From 0-14-0-20-45-22 sp041645495 (GTDB taxonomy: Bacteria > Fidelibacterota > UBA2242): a DNA stretch of 24,523 nt. Position 1 is the stretch's first letter, and every line of letters starts with the position of its first letter. The translations under genes and the position numbers were made by a program. The stretch spans positions 1-24,523 of the forward strand of contig JBAZPZ010000025.1 in NCBI GenBank assembly GCA_041645495.1, in the 5' to 3' direction. The notes below the pieces were generated by a model that saw only the letters and a list, made by a program, of their open reading frames with translations, did no database searches and was not told the origin of the DNA. This document shows positions 22,426-24,523 of the stretch, piece after piece.

Positions 22426-24352
22426 ATTTTGTTCGTATTTCTGCTTCTATGAGACGGTAAGCCTCATCCCAGGACAGTTCGCCCTTGTCCCCGGATTTTC
22501 TTCGGCGGACGGAAACGGTTCCCTTTTCCGCTTCCCGTTCTCCGATGATAAACATGTAGGGAATTTTTTGGAGTTCGGCTTCCCGGATTTTTGCACCCAT
22601 CGTGTCGTTTTTAACATTCAATTCGACGCGAATTCCTTTGGAGTTCAAAATTTCATAAAATTCTTCCGCTTTTCCGTTCTGATTGTGGGTGATCGGAATG
22701 ACGATTGCCTGCACGGGCGAAAGCCAAACCGGGAAATCACCCATCGTGTTTTCGATCAAAATGCCGACGAACCGTTCAAGCGATCCCATGATTGCACGAT
22801 GAATCATATAGGGTTGACGTTTGGAACCATCGCTGGCGATATATTCCATCTCAAACCGTTCGGATAAATTGAAATCGAACTGGATTGTTGTGCATTGCCA
22901 GAAGCGGTTCAGCGCGTCGCGGATTTTGATGTCGATTTTCGGACCATAGAAAGCGCCGCCGCCTTCGTCGATGTGATAATCTACGTTCATATCGGAAAGT
23001 GAAGACTTAAGCGATTCCGTCGCCTCCGTCCACATTCCCGGATCGCCGACGGATTTTTCCTTTGGGCGGGTTGAAACATAAACGCCGAATTCCGTAAATC
23101 CGAACGATCGAATATAGTCAAATGAAAATTGGAGCAGTTTCTTGATTTCGGTGTTCAATTGTTCCGGTGTACAAATGATGTGGGCATCGTCCTGAGTGAA
23201 TCCCCGAACGCGCATCAAACCATGTAAAACGCCGGACAATTCATACCGATAAACAGTCCCGAGTTCGGCATACCGGATTGGCAGGTCGCGATAACTTCTC
23301 GTCTTCGCCTTGTAGATCATGATATGAAACGGACAGTTCATCGGCTTGATATAGTACTCGTCGCCTTCCACTTTCATCGAGTTGAACATCGATTCACGGT
23401 AAAATCCGAGATGTCCGCTGGTTTGCCAGAGTTGCGCTTTCCCGATATGTGGCGACTGAACGAGCTGATATCCACGCTTCAGGTGCTCCTGAATCCAATA
23501 TTCCTTGATCGACTGGAGCAAAGTCGCGCCTTTCGGATGCCAAAGCACCAGCCCCGGCCCGACCTGATCGTTGATTTCGAAAAGTTCGAGACTCTTGCCG
23601 AGTTTGCGATGATCGCGGCGCTTGGCCTCTTCCAGAAAATTCAGATATTTCTTTAATTCTTTCTGATTGGCGAACGCGGTTCCGTAAACGCGGGTCAGCA
23701 TTTTATTTCTTGAGTCGCCACGCCAGTAAGCGCCCGCGACGTTCAGCAACTTGAATGCCTTGATCTTCCCGGTCGATGGGATGTGCGGACCGCGACAAAG
23801 ATCCGTAAAATCACCCTGCGTATAAATTGATAATGTTTCTGACGGATCGATGGCTTCACAGATTTCGACCTTGTACGTTTCGCCCATCCGGGAAAACAGG
23901 TCGATGACCTCATCACAGCTGAGTTCTTTACGAACAATTGGAATGTCGGCGGCGATGATTTCATTCATTCGCTCTTCGATCTTTGTCAAATCGTCGTTGG
24001 TCAACGGCGGCTCGATGTCAAAATCATAGTAAAACCGATTCTCGATCGCCGGTCCGATTGTGACTTTTGCCTGCGGATAAAGCTGTTTGACCGCCTGTGC
24101 CATGATGTGAGAAGTGCTGTGAAGCAGCGTTTCCTGTACTTCAGGCGATTGGTAAGTCAGAATTTCGATTGAGGAATTTTGCCGGATCGGATATGAAAGA
24201 TCGACGAGCTTTCCATTGACTTTTGCGACGAGAGAGTTTTGAAAAAAACCTTCGCTAATCAAGCGCGCAACATCACCGGCGGTAATACCAAGCCCGGCTT
24301 CCAGACTCGATCCATCTGGCAACGTAAGTGTGATCTTCTCTATCGGTTCCAA
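22424..24352 (-). CDS. thrS: Threonyl-tRNA synthetase
   Basis: Charges tRNA-Thr; class II enzyme of 642 residues. Domains: TGS (about 5-67), editing domain (about 70-230) with HSTSH at 78-82 and CRGPH at 186-190, catalytic core (about 245-540) with zinc ligands Cys340 (MNCPFH), His391 (DDAHI) and His518 (MIHRA), and the C-terminal anticodon-binding domain (about 545-642, with QAIVIPIT and EAEKGTVSVRRR). The start is TTG, with AGGA 8 bases ahead, giving a normal N terminus. It lies 65 bases downstream of tRNA-Val, which may share its promoter. The spacer is too short for the long autoregulatory leader known in E. coli thrS. infC follows, with its Shine-Dalgarno in the thrS stop. Confidence 0.98.
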   Translation of the reverse strand: MEPIEKITLTLPDGSSLEAGLGITAGDVARLISEGFFQNSLVAKVNGKLVDLSYPIRQNSSIEILTYQSPEVQETLLHSTSHIMAQAVKQLYPQAKVTIGPAIENRFYYDFDIEPPLTNDDLTKIEERMNEIIAADIPIVRKELSCDEVIDLFSRMGETYKVEICEAIDPSETLSIYTQGDFTDLCRGPHIPSTGKIKAFKLLNVAGAYWRGDSRNKMLTRVYGTAFANQKELKKYLNFLEEAKRRDHRKLGKSLELFEINDQVGPGLVLWHPKGATLLQSIKEYWIQEHLKRGYQLVQSPHIGKAQLWQTSGHLGFYRESMFNSMKVEGDEYYIKPMNCPFHIMIYKAKTRSYRDLPIRYAELGTVYRYELSGVLHGLMRVRGFTQDDAHIICTPEQLNTEIKKLLQFSFDYIRSFGFTEFGVYVSTRPKEKSVGDPGMWTEATESLKSSLSDMNVDYHIDEGGGAFYGPKIDIKIRDALNRFWQCTTIQFDFNLSERFEMEYIASDGSKRQPYMIHRAIMGSLERFVGILIENTMGDFPVWLSPVQAIVIPITHNQNGKAEEFYEILNSKGIRVELNVKNDTMGAKIREAELQKIPYMFIIGEREAEKGTVSVRRRKSGDKGELSWDEAYRLIEAEIRTK

Positions 24353-24417
24353 AATTGGGTTCCTTTTCTCTCTTTTTCGTCAATTGATCCTCGTTATTAA
24401 TGATCTCTTGAAAAACG

Positions 24418-24491
24418 TGGGCGATACTGGATTCGAACCAGTGACCCCTTGCATGTCAAGCAAGTACTCTAACCAACTGAGCTAATCGCCC
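24418..24491 (-). tRNA. tRNA-Val (anticodon GAC)
   Basis: Complete cloverleaf on the - strand. The acceptor GGGCGAT pairs with ATCGCCC; the D arm contains AGCTCAGTTGGTTAGAG; the anticodon stem CTTGC/GCAAG encloses loop TTGACAT with anticodon GAC, reading GUC and GUU; the T arm is ctGGTTCGAATCCag. The discriminator is A, and the 3' CCA is not encoded (next bases CGT). It lies directly upstream of thrS in the same direction. Confidence 0.96.
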
Positions 24492-24502
24492 GTTTAAAAT
24501 CT

Positions 24503-24508
24503 ATTGTA
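24503..24508 (-). promoter_or_regulatory. Candidate -10 element for tRNA-Val/thrS
   Basis: TACAAT on the - strand lies 11 bases ahead of the tRNA 5' end, one mismatch from TATAAT. The matching -35 would fall at or beyond the right edge of the window, so the promoter cannot be completed. Confidence 0.4.
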
Positions 24509-24523
24509 AAAAATCAGTCCGAA

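Overview
This is a housekeeping region of a bacterial chromosome with dense coding, mid GC content (roughly 48%, by eye) and almost no spacer DNA. Several features suggest a member of the Bacteroidetes/Chlorobi/Calditrichaeota/Marinimicrobia (FCB) neighbourhood: the fabF-rnc pair, a DUF151 nuclease carrying a UVR tail, the pheT-zapB-zapA-rny order, and a PheS motif 2 of the RNEAxxAR type. That placement is inference from gene order and motifs, not a phylogeny. I see no phage, transposon, CRISPR or other mobile sequence.

Layout. Positions 1-1991 carry fabF and rnc on the + strand. Everything from 2031 to 24491 is on the - strand, and the two blocks converge at 1992-2030. Read in the direction of transcription, the - strand starts at the right edge with tRNA-Val(GAC). 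The translation block follows: thrS, infC, rpmI, rplT, pheS, pheT. Next come a ZapB-like coiled-coil gene, zapA, rny (RNase Y), folD, a lone cyclic-nucleotide-binding protein, a nitroreductase-family protein and lgt. After a 218-base spacer come a membrane-anchored GH1-family protein and a secreted S9 peptidase. The left part holds peptidoglycan recycling (murQ, anmK), a phosphomannomutase/phosphoglucomutase, a short-chain polyprenyl diphosphate synthase, HPr, PTS enzyme I and the DUF151 nuclease.

How the genes fit together. The right half couples translation (aminoacylation, initiation, large-subunit assembly) to division-site assembly (ZapA/ZapB) and mRNA decay (RNase Y). The left half is about envelope sugars and lipids: MurNAc recovery, hexose-phosphate isomerisation, isoprenoid carrier synthesis and lipoprotein maturation. 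HPr and enzyme I form a phosphorelay with no sugar permease in view.

Most unusual points: (1) the GH1 protein keeps its fold motifs and acid/base Glu but has Gly at the catalytic nucleophile, and it carries an N-terminal membrane anchor; (2) infC appears to start at AUA behind a perfect AGGAGG; (3) RNase III has Ser at one of its metal-binding Asp positions; (4) the zapA-rny spacer holds a long hairpin whose outer arm can pair with either of two repeated 3' arms; (5) enzyme I has lost the usual NPxLGxRAIR block. I found no evidence for a wholly new multi-gene defence or mobile system here.
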